Shown: positions 46,117-56,811 of the stretch, piece by piece
Numbering within the stretch: the stretch's first letter is position 1
How the letters are laid out: each line of letters starts with the position of its first letter
Assembly: GCF_019578655.1 (NCBI RefSeq)
Contig: NC_063257.1
Location: forward strand, 20,150,001-20,214,000
Length of the DNA: 64,000 nt
Direction of reading: 5' to 3'
Origin: Ricinus communis
Taxonomy: Eukaryota; Streptophyta; Magnoliopsida; Malpighiales; Euphorbiaceae
The notes under the pieces: model-generated
Database searches by the model: none
What the model was told of the DNA's origin: nothing
What the model saw: only the letters and a program-made list of their open reading frames with translations
Translations under genes and position numbers: made by a program

Positions 46117-48359
46117 TATATTTTTCTTGCTACGGGACAAGTACATCAGCAGAATGCTAACTCCAACACTAACAACATTTTTGCTCTCTCATTCCAACAG
46201 AACTAGCCGCCAGAGAGTGAAGCTCGACTAGGGTCCTTAAATCCGGCACTCAAACTCTACACAGCCCAGAGAGTTGAACTCGACCAGGACAAGTCTTAGA
46301 ATATTCTTTTACTACCTGTCTGACGTCGATGCAATCCATCGGTGGCCTCGCCCCATCGCCGTCTCATCCCGAGTCAACATGCAATTACAATATCAATGAT
46401 GTAGAAAAAATATATATGTGAATAGTAAATAAATAAATAATTTAAATCTTTAAATCATTTAATTAGAATTGCTACGTCAAATTTAGTATGACACATGTAT
46501 AGTGGAGTATAGCAGATATATGACTTTAACTCACAGTTCTGGCGACCCCTTGCTCTGCTCCTATGCCTCGGGTGCAACGAGTTGAAATTATGGATTATCT
46601 ATTCACGGGAAAAATTCAATCAATAAAAGTAAAATATTTAGTAAATAACCCTAGGCCCAGACTGCTAGAATTGACTGTCTAAGAGTTACGATTTAGAAAT
46701 TCTACCAAAAATTTGGTAGAACCTCCCTTAAATTACGGACGTTTACCCCCCGTATGATGGGTCCAGCACCTGCCAAAGAAAACACTACTAATAATCATCA
46801 ATTAATTAATGGGAATCGAGCCACCAAAACTACATTATCTTTCCCGACTCCACAACACACCATATATCACAATTATTAGCAGACGGTCTGACACAGTATT
46901 ATTTTGACAATCAATCCATACATAATTTTTCTGGTATTAAACTAATTCGAATCCATCACATCCACCATACAACAATACAATAATTAATTAAATAATTTTT
47001 AATTAACAAAGACGCTTGATAAATCGGTCGACTTGCCTTCAGCTGCCGAAGTCCGATCGACAATCCGAGCGCGCCTACGGACTCGAAATAACACGCAGAT
47101 GATGATTCTAGCATCTGATTCTTTGATCCAGCACCCGATTGTCCGGAGAAAATCACAGACAGATTCGACCGTCGATTTTCAAACGGAGTCCGATCGCCGC
47201 AAAATTAGTGCCATCAGAAAGCTTGACCTGAGGGGAGTTCATCCATAAACTTCGATCGACCAAACCTCACTGAAACTTGCCAGAAAAAGCCCAAATCCTG
47301 GTTGCCTGTATAAAATTTTCTTCGCCGGACAAGCTTTTCTCCAGCCACCAATGCCACTGCTGCCCCCAAATAGAAGCCTACTCCCAGGCGAGTTGCTCGC
47401 CATTGAAATCACCGGCCGCGGTCGCAGGAAACGCCATGAATGGCGTCGAAGAGTTGCTGCCATTTCTCATGTTGTTTGCCACCACTCGCAACTGTTGCCA
47501 GCCACTGTCGCTGCACTTGCCGGCCAGCTCTGACGCCCTCCTCCTCTACCTGCCATGGACGGCAGTCCCCAAGCTCTCCTCCTCTCCCTCTTCTTCTTCT
47601 TCCCTGATCTCTCTTTCTCTTTTCTTTCTTTTCTTATCGCAAAATGGTCCCTCAATTTTTGCTCAATAACCATTTAGATCCCTCAATCTTTTTAATTACT
47701 AATTATTACCCCCTGCAAAATTCCTTATTAACCCTCCAGCTTTCTTTCAGGATTTCAATTAAGCCCCTAATTACTTAATTTGGGCCAAATTAAAATTATT
47801 AAAAAAATAAAGAGTTATTTATTTACCTTTGCTATCAATGGTAAAATTACTAAAATGCCCTTACCGACATATTTAATTATAAAAATACCAACTTTAAAAA
47901 TTCTCATTTAGACCCCATTTCATAATTAATTGTTAAATTAATTCTAACATTTAATTAACTTAACTAACCAATTTGTTGACTATTTTCCAATTTGATCCAA
48001 TACCATTGCTAATTAAAATTTTACCATTCCTCAATAAATTCTTTTATAAGAATATTATTTACTATTTCTTTCATAACTTTCAATACTATTTAATTCATAT
48101 TGGGAGAAAATTTAAGTGTGAGCTATTTATATATATAATATAATTTATCCTCTATGGAACTCACTTAATTAATTTCTTGAAAAAAAATCAAACTAATTAG
48201 ATAGAGTTAAATAAATCTCTTTATTTCTATCTAGCATTAAAATTCTATTTTAAATCCTTCCAAATAAATTAATTAAAATAAAGTAAACTTAAATTAGATA
48301 GAAACTTGTTATTACTAATATTATTATTATTTTTAAAAAGAAAAATTTCAGGTATTACA
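46117..48359 (-). repeat. Tekay-2 3' LTR, outer ~0.5 kb missing
   Basis: It starts at TATATTTTTCTTGCTACGGG, matching 50588 inside the right LTR, and ends ...TTTCAGGTATTACA. AAGGTGAGAAGA on the minus strand (48360-48373) is the purine tract next to it. GC-rich frames at 47033-47673 are chance, as in the solo LTR. Confidence 0.85.
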
Positions 48360-48490
48360 TTCTTCTCACCTTAAGAAAATTCGTCCTTGAATTTTAAAAG
48401 AAAAAGGCTTACATTAAGACTGAAACTAATGAGAGTAGGAATCTCTCATCTCCTACTCGACTTCCTAGGTACTTTCCTCGGTAGAATAAT

Positions 48491-48960
48491 TCAGCCACAA
48501 CACATTGACCATCGGTAAAACCCTAGAGCAAGTTGACGAACTTGAGTATCCACAGTCATGACTGGTTGTTCCTTGCAAGTCAAATCTTCATTTACTTCCA
48601 CATACTGAGGTTGTAACACGTGCGAAGGATCGAAAATATACTTCCTCAAAATGGATAAACGAAATACCAGATGGACATGCAAGAAATTTGGCGGCAAGTC
48701 CAACTTGTATGCCACCTCACCAATCTTGTCGATAATCTCAAGGTTTCTATACAATAAGGGGCTAACTTTCCTTTCTTACCAAATCACATCACTTCTTGCA
48801 TAGGAGAGATGCCTTAGGAATACATACTATCTAATACCAATTTCCACGCACTCCCGCGTTGGGTCCGCATAACTCCTATGCCTACTGAAAGTTGTCTTCA
48901 GCCGCTCACGGATAATAGGAATCTTCTCTGAATAAATGGTCTAAACCAACTTCAGTCCTG
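48491..48960 (-). pseudogene. Tekay-2 integrase C-terminus with chromodomain-side tail
   Basis: Minus-strand reading runs through MQEVM-stop-FGKKGKLAPYC (GKKGKLSPRYIGPF expected, ~48790) into the open stretch 48754-48491: EIIDKIGEVAYKLDLPPNFL, HVHLVFRLSILRKYIFDPSH, VNEDLTCKEQPVMTVDTQVR. These are the GPY/F-end and VHNVFHVSMLRKY motifs of chromovirus integrases, which place the element in the Tekay/Del group. It is normally followed by a chromodomain; here the frame ends at 48491. Confidence 0.85.
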
Positions 48961-50065
48961 CCAAATTCCTTTCGCCAACTTCTTTCCTAAAGACGTGTCC
49001 CTTACACGTACTGAATATCCTTAACATCCACATCATATCATCTATTTGGTTGCGATAACTGATACAAGATTATTTGGGTATTGAAATCATGTCATCCCAA
49101 AGCAGAACTCCACCTCAACTGGAATTTAGAAAGTCTCCTTTGTTCCTCTATAGTTCAAAATTGAGCATGCTGAGCCACGGATCCATTCTCAAAGCAACTA
49201 AGCTTGTCATCTAGAGAACCCCAAGCTAACACAACTTACTTATAATCATTATTAAAAAAAATTATTATTATCTTGAAAAACGCCTTTATAAAATCATAAA
49301 ATCTCTAGTCATCCTTTTTATAAAATCCTACAATATTGCACACCAGGGTGATGATACCCCTTATCATTAGGGTTTGCAATGCATGATGTATGTTGCATGT
49401 CCTAAAAATAAGTTATGGAAATGTGCATGCCTAAATGATGAAATGCCATAATGAGTTTCTTGCGGGCTGAGCGCAATATTGTATTTTTAAAACACTTTTG
49501 TTCTATTGAGAAAAAAAAGTAGTGTATGCTTAAGCTTCTTTGGATTTCGAGCGCCTAAAAGATACATACCAGGCACTATTCTTATTCTTTTTACAACCAT
49601 AAAACTTAACCTTAATGCTCTGAATTCTGCTCGACATCGTAAGTACGGAGGCCGACTTTACTCATTAAGCTGATACCTGATGCGATGACGAAGTAATTTA
49701 TGGCACGACCGCAACTACACTCTGCACGACCTTAAACTGTATTGCCCACCATTGAAACAACAATCAAGGTATCTAAGGTTGGCCTGCACTAATAATGGTA
49801 ATGGGTCTACCGTGCCTTCTAACATCTCACAAAAAGAAGCGCACCACCACTGAATAGAGATCTCACCACAAATATTTGATCTTGCTATCACTACTACACT
49901 TATTCTCAATACAGAATCAGAGATAAGCTCACAAGAAAGAGAAATGATAGACTCTCCAACAGTAAACACTGAGACTAGAGTCAACGGAAACAAATAAAGA
50001 CAGACTTGATCCTAGCTCCACAGTACCAAGAATCCTAACCTAGGTCGAAGGAATTCTAAACCTAG
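48961..50065 (-). other. Tekay-2 integrase edge and untranslated leader
   Basis: The leader (49230-50065) is the reverse counterpart of 11201-12069 in Tekay-1. 48961-49230 holds only weak integrase-like scraps. Everything from gag to the integrase core is deleted between them. Confidence 0.65.
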
Positions 50066-50077
50066 GCTCTGATACCA
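50066..50077 (-). other. Tekay-2 primer-binding site (initiator tRNA-Met)
   Basis: TGGTATCAGAGC on the minus strand, four bases inside the LTR end at 50082. Confidence 0.92.
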
Positions 50078-50081
50078 ACTT

Positions 50082-51708
50082 TGTCACAACTCGGTTTGTG
50101 GGCCCGTGACCGACGCTAGAGAATGGGTAGGCGTAAGGCTACCGAAACCCGTAGCAAGCCTAACTCTTCGCTAACTTAATCAAAGTACAATCCCAATTAT
50201 GTACTTTATAACACTATCTCATAACTAACTTTTAACCATCATAAATTATTCAGTCTGTCAGCATAAATAGGGAGCAGTTGAATTTACATGCCATTACAAA
50301 ATGCTAAGCTTTGAAATTACTACTGTGGAGAATCTAGAATTTTAAAAATTAAACATACCAATAAAATCAGCTACAATAAACCCGAAGGTGAAGGAAGTCG
50401 GGCTACTAGAGGAAAGGAACTAGGGAAAGTAACAAACACTTGAAAAACAGTTAAATTTGAGACTGTCAATCTCGAGAATGAGTTAAAATCATATATCTAA
50501 AAATGACCTACTTTAATAAAACATTTATTTAATCAAACAAAATAATAGGTCATGTAAAAATGCATGTCATACCATGATTCAATAAAATATATTTTTCTTG
50601 CTATGGGACAAGTACCTCAGCAGAACTCTAACCCCAACACTAACAACCTTTTTGCTCTTTCATTCAAACAGAACTAGCGCCTAGAAAGCAAAGCTCAACC
50701 GGGGTCCTTAAATCTAGTCTGGTCACTTAATTTCCAATAAAGCCGGCGCATAGAGTGTGAAGCTCGATCAGGGTCCTAAAATCCGGCACTCAAACTCTAT
50801 ACAGCCCATAGAGTTAAACTTGACCAGGGCAAGTCTTAAAATATTCTTTTACTACCTATCTCAGATCTACACCGATGCGCACGCGGTCCTAATGCAAGCC
50901 ATCAAGTGTCCTGTTCTACTGTCATCTCATCCCGAGTCAACACGCAATTACAATATCAATGATGTAGAAAAAAATATATATATATATATATATATCAATA
51001 GTAAATAAATAAATAATTTAAATCTTTAAATCATTCAATCAGAATTGCTACGTAAAATTTTAGCATGACATGTATAGCGGAGTGTAGCAGATATATGACT
51101 TTAACTCACAATTCCGGCGACCCCCTTGCTCTGCTCCTATGCCTCAGGTGGAGCTAGTTGAAATGATGGATTATCTATTCACCGGAACAATTCAATCAAT
51201 AAAAGTAAAACATTTAGTAAATAACCCTAGGCCTAGACTCCTAGAACTAACTGTCTAAGAATTACGATTCAGAAAATCTATCAAAAATTCGGCAGAACCT
51301 CCCCTAAATTACGGATGTTTACCCCCCGTATAATGGGTCCAAGACCTGCCAAAAAAAACACTTCTAATATTCATCAGTCAATTAACGGGAGTCGGGCCAC
51401 CAAAACTACATTATCTTTCTCGACTCTGCAAGACACCACAAATCATAATTATTGGTAGACGGTCCGACACAGTATTATTTTGACAATCAATCCACACATA
51501 ATTTTTTTGGTATTAAACTAATTTGACTCCATCACATCCACCACACAACAATAGAATGATTAATCAAATAATTTTTAATTAACAATCTATAAAAAAATCA
51601 ATGGCTAGAAAATTACCGGACTCTTGATAAATCGGCCGACTTGCCTTCAGCCGTCGGAGTCCGATCGACGATCTAAGCCCGCCTATGGACTCAAAATAAA
51701 CACAGAAG
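50082..51708 (-). repeat. Tekay-2 5' LTR, outer ~1.3 kb missing
   Basis: It starts TGTCACAACTCGGTTTGTGG and matches 46117-47104 from 50588 on. It is cut at about 51708, after CTCAAAATAAACACAG, where an Athila ORF-1-like fragment begins. A TA microsatellite is at 50974-50995. Confidence 0.85.
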
Positions 51709-52010
51709 TCGAAGAACTTTTTCCAAGCCGGTTGATCAACCCATCCTCATAGTTGCTCTTCAAAATTGATAGAATCCATGAAGTCCCAATCAAAATGACG
51801 AGTTGGGCAAAATTGTTTGTTGGTCAAATTCTTAAATCGTGTCCTTAACACGTTGTCATGAGACTGTACTAAAGGATGATTTTAGTCGAATGAAACCAAA
51901 GGAGCGGTTGAAGGAGGAGCTTGAGATAAAGACTCCCACTTCTTGGTGGTTTGGTAGGGGCTTGAGAAGGGGTTCTCTTCCTTGAACCATTTTGGTTTGG
52001 ACCCATTATC
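51709..52010 (-). pseudogene. Athila-4 ORF-1-like start
   Basis: ATG at about 52005: MGPNQNGSRKRTPSQAPTKP, then after a frameshift LTNKQFCPTRHFDWDFMDSI and NFEEQL. The position after array and TATA equals that of ORF-1 in Athila-2. It is truncated by Tekay-2. The family assignment is weak because only ~100 codons remain. Confidence 0.45.
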
Positions 52011-52189
52011 AAGAAGATGAATATATAATAGAGAAAAGAAAAGAAAACAGAGAAGATGATGGAAAAGAAATTTTATTTAGGTAAAAATGGTGTTTGGGGA
52101 TGAAAGAAAAAGGAAAGGAAACTAAAAGAGATGAGATAAAATGGAGACAAGAAAGAAAAATTAGAAAGGTAAATAGGGTTTTGTCTCAT

Positions 52190-52200
52190 TAACTATTTAT
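52190..52200 (-). promoter_or_regulatory. TATA box upstream of the ORF-1-like start
   Basis: CTATAAATAG on the minus strand, about 190 bp upstream of the ATG at 52005, with the palindrome array directly upstream. Confidence 0.55.
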
Positions 52201-52214
52201 AGAATTGAGATTTC

Positions 52215-52560
52215 AATGTCACACGGGAGGGACACGGCCGTGTGCTCCCTATGTGACGTCATTGATCAAATTCACATTTTCGTTATTTCAATCCATACAG
52301 GAGGGACACGAGCGTGTCACTTCCCCATGTGAATTAAAAATTCTTCGGGTTAAGAGATGCATGTCATATGGCTAGGTGACACGAGTATGCCACCTCCTTG
52401 TATGACACAGATTTGCTTCGGTGAGTTTTAGGCATCCAACATGGGAAGGACACGGGTGTGTCTTTCCCCGTGTGGCATAGTCTAGCTTCGGCATGTTCCG
52501 TTGATTCCACACAGGGACACCACATGGAGATACCACACGATTGTGTGGGTACTCGTGTGA
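52215..52560 (-). repeat. Palindrome array in Athila-4
   Basis: Repeats of the type CACACGGGAGGGACACGGCC..GTGTG, with ACACGGGTGTGTC and variants spaced about 60-90 bp apart. Confidence 0.65.
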
Positions 52561-52864
52561 CGCAGTTTTCCAAAGATAACACTTTACTTTGCTTAACCTT
52601 AATTACTTGTCTCATGCTTTTTTTTTCAACAAACACAATAAGAAGCAAAATAGTAATGAAAATATAATTTAATGATAAATAAAATCAAATTTAAACCAAA
52701 CTAAACTTTATTAATAAATAAAAAGAAAACATAAAACTAAAGGTTTATGAATCCAAACCGTATACTAAGGAAAGAAAAATTGACTAGCAAAAATAAAAGA
52801 TAGAAATCTAGATTACTAAGACTATTAAACAAACTTTTATTCCAATTCTCGTATCTCAAGATTT

Positions 52865-53431
52865 TCATAATGACTTTCTTGGATGATCCCTCCCTCTAAT
52901 AATTATAGAAGGTTGCTTAACCTTCCTTGGGCGTCCTCGCCCCCTTTTCATTGTTAAAGTAGCACGAGTGTGCTTCTTGTGGCGTCCTCGCGGTATTAGA
53001 GTATGAGGACTACTTTCCCTTCCTTCCCAGTCACTAGGCTCACTAGGATCACTTTCTATACTATTCTCAGATTTTGGAGCTTCCTCCAAAGTGTTATCTC
53101 CATAAAGGTATCTCTCTTGATAGGCTCTTTCAAGGCGTTCATTCTCCACTATTTCATCTAAAGAGTATATATACTCGTTGGGTTTAGGATATGCTCTTTG
53201 GTAGGCTAAGATAGTAGTAAATTCTTCAGGCCTTGGATCCCATGGCTTCCTCTTCCTATAGTGTGGTACCCACCTTCTAGGTGATGATGAATGGGGTAAA
53301 GGAAAATTCCTCCTCCCAAACTTAGCTGGATGTGGTGTGGGTGATTTCATCCTATGCCTATCTCTAGATGGTGCTGGAAATAGAGATGGTGATGAAGGAA
53401 CGTCATATACATGAGTATCCCTAGAACTCAT
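52865..53431 (-). CDS. 188-aa basic protein with AT-hook, in the 3' region of Athila-4
   Basis: This frame is uninterrupted from ATG (53431) to stop. I do not recognise the protein as a named family. The N-terminal third is rich in Pro, Ser and Arg (FPAPSRDRHRMKSPTPHP; HSSSPRRWVPHYRKRKPWDP). The middle (residues ~65-125) has Tyr- and Glu-rich, helix-prone sequence (IYSLDEIVENERLERAYQER). The C-terminus has a canonical AT-hook core GRGRPRK at residues 164-170 and a degraded one, RGRDHPRK, at 179-186. AT-hooks bind the minor groove of AT-rich DNA, so a nuclear role is plausible. It lies between the post-pol box and ORF-1, has its own TATA (53480-53488) 50 bp upstream, and is open amid otherwise broken frames. 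It may be an extra retrotransposon ORF, a captured host gene piece, or chance retention. Confidence 0.6.
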   Translation of the reverse strand: MSSRDTHVYDVPSSPSLFPAPSRDRHRMKSPTPHPAKFGRRNFPLPHSSSPRRWVPHYRKRKPWDPRPEEFTTILAYQRAYPKPNEYIYSLDEIVENERLERAYQERYLYGDNTLEEAPKSENSIESDPSEPSDWEGRESSPHTLIPRGRHKKHTRATLTMKRGRGRPRKVKQPSIIIRGRDHPRKSL

Positions 53432-53479
53432 GGCGTATGGTGAAAAGCATGTGAAACCTAGAGGAAGTGAAGCAAGTCC

Positions 53480-53488
53480 TATTTATAG
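53480..53488 (-). promoter_or_regulatory. TATA box of the AT-hook ORF
   Basis: CTATAAATA on the minus strand, about 50 bp before the ATG at 53431, a normal distance for a short plant 5' UTR. Confidence 0.6.
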
Positions 53489-53837
53489 AGCTAATCTCAA
53501 GAGTTCTACTCCTTGTTGAAATTGGAATGTGTGCTATAATAAAACTAGGATTCTAAATATCTTAATGAAACTAAACTCCTAAGTCCTATAGAAAAAGAAA
53601 AGGAAGAGATCAATTAGGATATAAGTACTAGGTTATTCCTAATTTAAATAAAAAAACTAATATTCTATATTGGATCCTAAATAGAACTTAAATGGGCTTA
53701 ACCATTAAGAGAACTGAACTAAAACCCAAATAAATTTAGAATATGAGCCCATTATTGTTTAAACAATTAAAAATTGAAAATAACATAATTTAAACAATAA
53801 TTAAATAATAATAGTGATAATAAATATTAAACAAAAG
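53489..53837. other. Non-coding Athila-4 spacer
   Basis: AT-rich with no frames or repeats recognised. The post-pol box starts at 53838. Confidence 0.4.
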
Positions 53838-53882
53838 TAGGTTGCCTCCTACCAAGCTCTTCTTTATTGTCATTTAGTTAGA

Positions 53883-54690
53883 TATTCAAATATTTTCTTA
53901 TATCGACTCGAGAATTATAAAACTTCTTTCTCCAAATCAATCTCTCCTCTAAGATACAGTTTTAATCTATGGCCATTAACTTTAAATTCACCCTTTTCAA
54001 GATGCGTTAACTCAATTGCTTCATACATAAAACCTTATTTAACTATAAACGGACCTGACCAACAGAATTTTAACTTACCTGGAAAGAGCCGAAGTTGCGA
54101 GTTGAATAAAAGTACATTATCTCCTACTTGAACTCTTTTCTAGGCTTGATCCGAGAATCATGCCACTTCCTTGTGTGTTCCTTTGTTAAATGGGCATTCT
54201 CATAAGCATGAAGCCACCATTCATCCAGCTAATTAAGTTATAATTTTCTTTTCAAACCTGTACTAGCTAGATCGGGATTAACCTGTTTTGTAGCCTAAAA
54301 AGCTTTATGTTCAATCTCAACAGGTAGATGGCAAGATTTTCCATATACTAATAATCTATAAGGAGTTGTACCCAAGGTTGTTTTAAAGGCAGTTCTATAA
54401 GCCCGCATAGCATCATCAAGCTCTATAGACCAATCCTGCCTAGACCGCTCAACAATCTTCTCAATAATTCTTTTGAGTTCTCTATTCATCTTTTCTACTT
54501 GGCCACTAGTTTGAGGGTGATAAGTGGTGGCAAATTTATATGTGACACCAACCCTTTCTAACACCTTCTCTAATTGAGATGCCTTTGGAGCTGCACTATA
54601 GTCTTGAATTCTTCTTCCATTAAGATCTTGTGTGTGTAAAATGAAGAGCTTATTCCCTTAATATCCATAATTTTTCAAGTTATTGCCCTT
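53883..54690 (-). pseudogene. Athila-4 pre-RT linker fused to integrase
   Basis: At 54680-54600 the minus strand reads [20 protein letters not shown] and [10 protein letters not shown], the sequence just before RT in Athila-1 (GINPSFYSHKILMED). Within a few codons it becomes [20 protein letters not shown], the integrase sequence after the second catalytic Asp (open 54564-54295, with [18 protein letters not shown]; catalytic Glu in GQVEK). [14 protein letters not shown] follows, and a decayed C-terminus continues to about 53950. RT, RNase H and the first half of integrase have been removed in one deletion at about 54583. Confidence 0.83.
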
Positions 54691-54710
54691 TGGCACCTCA
54701 CATTTACTGT

Positions 54711-54890
54711 TATTCAACTTATATGTTGCAAATAAGTAAGTTGACGGACTTGTATTTAAATTGCTAGAAATTTGAATACAACTGAAAGTTTGAAATAAAC
54801 ATAAATACAAGACAATAATTGAAAGAAATAGATTACTAAAAACTAAAGCTTTGAGAGTGTTTCTTGAGAATTTGTAGCTATAAACAAGCC
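54711..54890 (-). repeat. Left copy of a ~170-bp repeat (LTR end of element F)
   Basis: ATTGCTAGAAATTTGAAT and AAACATAAATACAAGACAAT are shared with 58315-58480. Flanking sequence diverges soon after, so only part of a putative LTR is paired. Confidence 0.55.
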
Positions 54891-55396
54891 ATACATTTTT
54901 TTTTCTCTCTTCACACTCACTATCGAATATGACAGCTTTTTCACTTAGCCTTCTTCGATCGACGTTGTTTCACCGGTGTTGTATCACCTCTACTGATTGC
55001 CAACTGCTCAACCAGTCCAAGATCACTCTCTCTCGGCTTTTGGTGCGATATCAACTTGGTTTAGTTCAAACTGAACCCTCTTCCTCTCTGAGTGATCTTT
55101 GGATTGATTGGTGAGAACCTATCCACATAAATTTTAGATCTTGGTACTGGGAAGTATACCCAAATGCAAAAACAAACATCTTAAAGTATATCAGAGAAAA
55201 AAGATTCAGAAAAAAGGTAGTTTTTATCTTTATTATTTTTTTAGTATTTTTATTTATATATTTTTTTCCTTTTTTTATTTCATATATTTATTTGATGGGT
55301 AATTGTGCAAAATCATATTTCAATTGTTATAATGATTTAGGATGTAGCCTAATATGTATGGAAAATTTAGTTTTAGGATCTGACTTTTTTTTTGGT
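54891..55396. other. Unassigned AT-rich stretch
   Basis: It contains a 61-codon plus-strand frame (54929-55114) without recognisable features and long T runs at 55220-55290. It may be the remainder of the left LTR of element F. Confidence 0.35.
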
Positions 55397-55978
55397 TGGA
55401 TCTCCAAAAACGTTTCCAACTTGAGGTTCTAGATCCCTAATTACCCAATTTACTTCGGGCTCTCAATCTGAAATTTTTTTTGAAAATATTACCTAGACCC
55501 CCAAGAATATTTCCAACTTGGAGCTCTTAAACTAAAATATTTTAAAATATTATCTAGATTTCTAAGAACATTTCCAACTTGGGGCTCCCGAATTAAAATA
55601 TTATCAGTTAACTTGTAGAAACCGATAAACAAAATTAGAGCACTAAGAACTAATTTTACTTTGAGGTCTTATTTTAAAATACTATCAGTTTCCCAAGAAC
55701 ATCTTTAACTTGGGGAACTACTTGGGGATCCCGACTTCAAATATTTTAAAGTATTACTGGATCCCCAAGACAAATTCTAACTTAGAGAACTACTTGGGGC
55801 TCCCGATGTAAAATATTTTAAAGTATTATTAGGTCCCCAAGAACATTTATAACTTGGGGAACTACTTGAGGCTCCTGATTTAAAATATTTTAGATTATTA
55901 TTGTGTCCCTAAGAACATTTCTAACTTGTTGAACTACTTGAGGCTCCACTTTAAATATTTTAATGGTCTTCCATATAT
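55397..55978 (-). repeat. 72-bp tandem repeat (minisatellite)
   Basis: Four units with exact 72-bp spacing start at 55691, 55763, 55835 and 55907 (TCCCCAAGAACATTT then AACTTGGGGAACTACTTG). Shorter, diverged units (~61-65 bp, lacking GAACTACTT) precede them from about 55400. No coding frame persists through it. Confidence 0.85.
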
Positions 55979-56811
55979 TTATCCCTTAAGAAATCATATA
56001 TTTCTAAGACCAATAAAATATTTAAATCATAACATGCTTAGTCCCCACATACCTATACAATCAGGCTTTTATCCTTAAAATTTTTAATAATTCAAATAAT
56101 TAAAACATGTGCACCTATTTAGTTTTATAGTTGTGGATCAGTGCTCAGTTCACCATTATGATTTCTTCTAAGACACCAATGCTCTCTTGGTTATGAAGAT
56201 AGAGCTCCTTTGATTTGTAGGTAATTTTACTTCTTTTTTACTTAACATTGATTTGTATCTACTACTTTCTCATATTATCTTCAGTATAAGACATGTTTCC
56301 ACTAGGTGCCTCCTCTTACATATGTCTTCTGCCATGTGCTTTGTCTCATCTTGTGTCATCTTTGTCATTTTCTATTCACTCATCACACATTATAAATAAG
56401 ACACCAAAAAATAAAAGTAACCATAAGACCTACTTTTATTTAATTTCTGATTGGAGGTTTTAGAACTTTACAATAGAATAACAAAAAATAGAAAATAACT
56501 AACAAAAAAATTGGCCATTTATTTTGGCCTTACAAAGATCTTAAGAGTACTAGAAAATATTATTCCAAGATCTTTTTCTTGGCCATAGGTCGGCCTTATG
56601 CCTCATTGTTTACTATTTTTTCCAGATCTATTGTACCTTTTGTGTAGTTCTTTCTGTAATCTTACTAGCCATTAGGAATTTTTCTTTCCACACAAAAAGA
56701 AAAATCAAACAAGGTAAGTAATGTACAATATTTTGCATAAAGGTACAAACTTTCCAATAAGACACAACAATTGGCAAAAAATTAATAAAAATAACTAGAA
56801 ATAATTTAATG
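55979..56811. other. Non-coding part of element F
   Basis: AT-rich; no coding frame, repeat or RNA gene recognised. Confidence 0.4.

Larger units (their letters stand above)
46117..51708 (-). mobile_element. Tekay-2, truncated at both outer LTR ends
   Basis: Left LTR fragment (46117-48359), 3' purine tract, integrase C-terminus, leader, primer site and right LTR fragment (50082-51708) lie in proper minus-strand order. Gag, protease, RT and most of integrase are deleted. Each LTR lacks its outer end: the left starts mid-LTR and the right stops mid-LTR. No target duplication can be seen. Confidence 0.85.
51709..54690 (-). mobile_element. Athila-4 fragment (pre-RT/integrase fusion, AT-hook ORF, ORF-1 start)
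   Basis: Minus-strand order from 54690: pre-RT linker, integrase, post-pol box (53838-53882), AT-hook ORF, palindrome array, TATA, ORF-1-like start. It is cut by Tekay-2 at 51708 and ends at 54690 next to another repeat. No LTR of its own is present. Confidence 0.75.

Noticed and set aside
50974..50995. TA microsatellite, also at 10089, 10730 and ATT run at 10146
   Set aside because: Simple sequence repeats in Tekay LTRs; ordinary.
54929..55114. 61-codon plus-strand frame in the putative left LTR of element F
   Set aside because: Short, no motif, not shared with the right copy.
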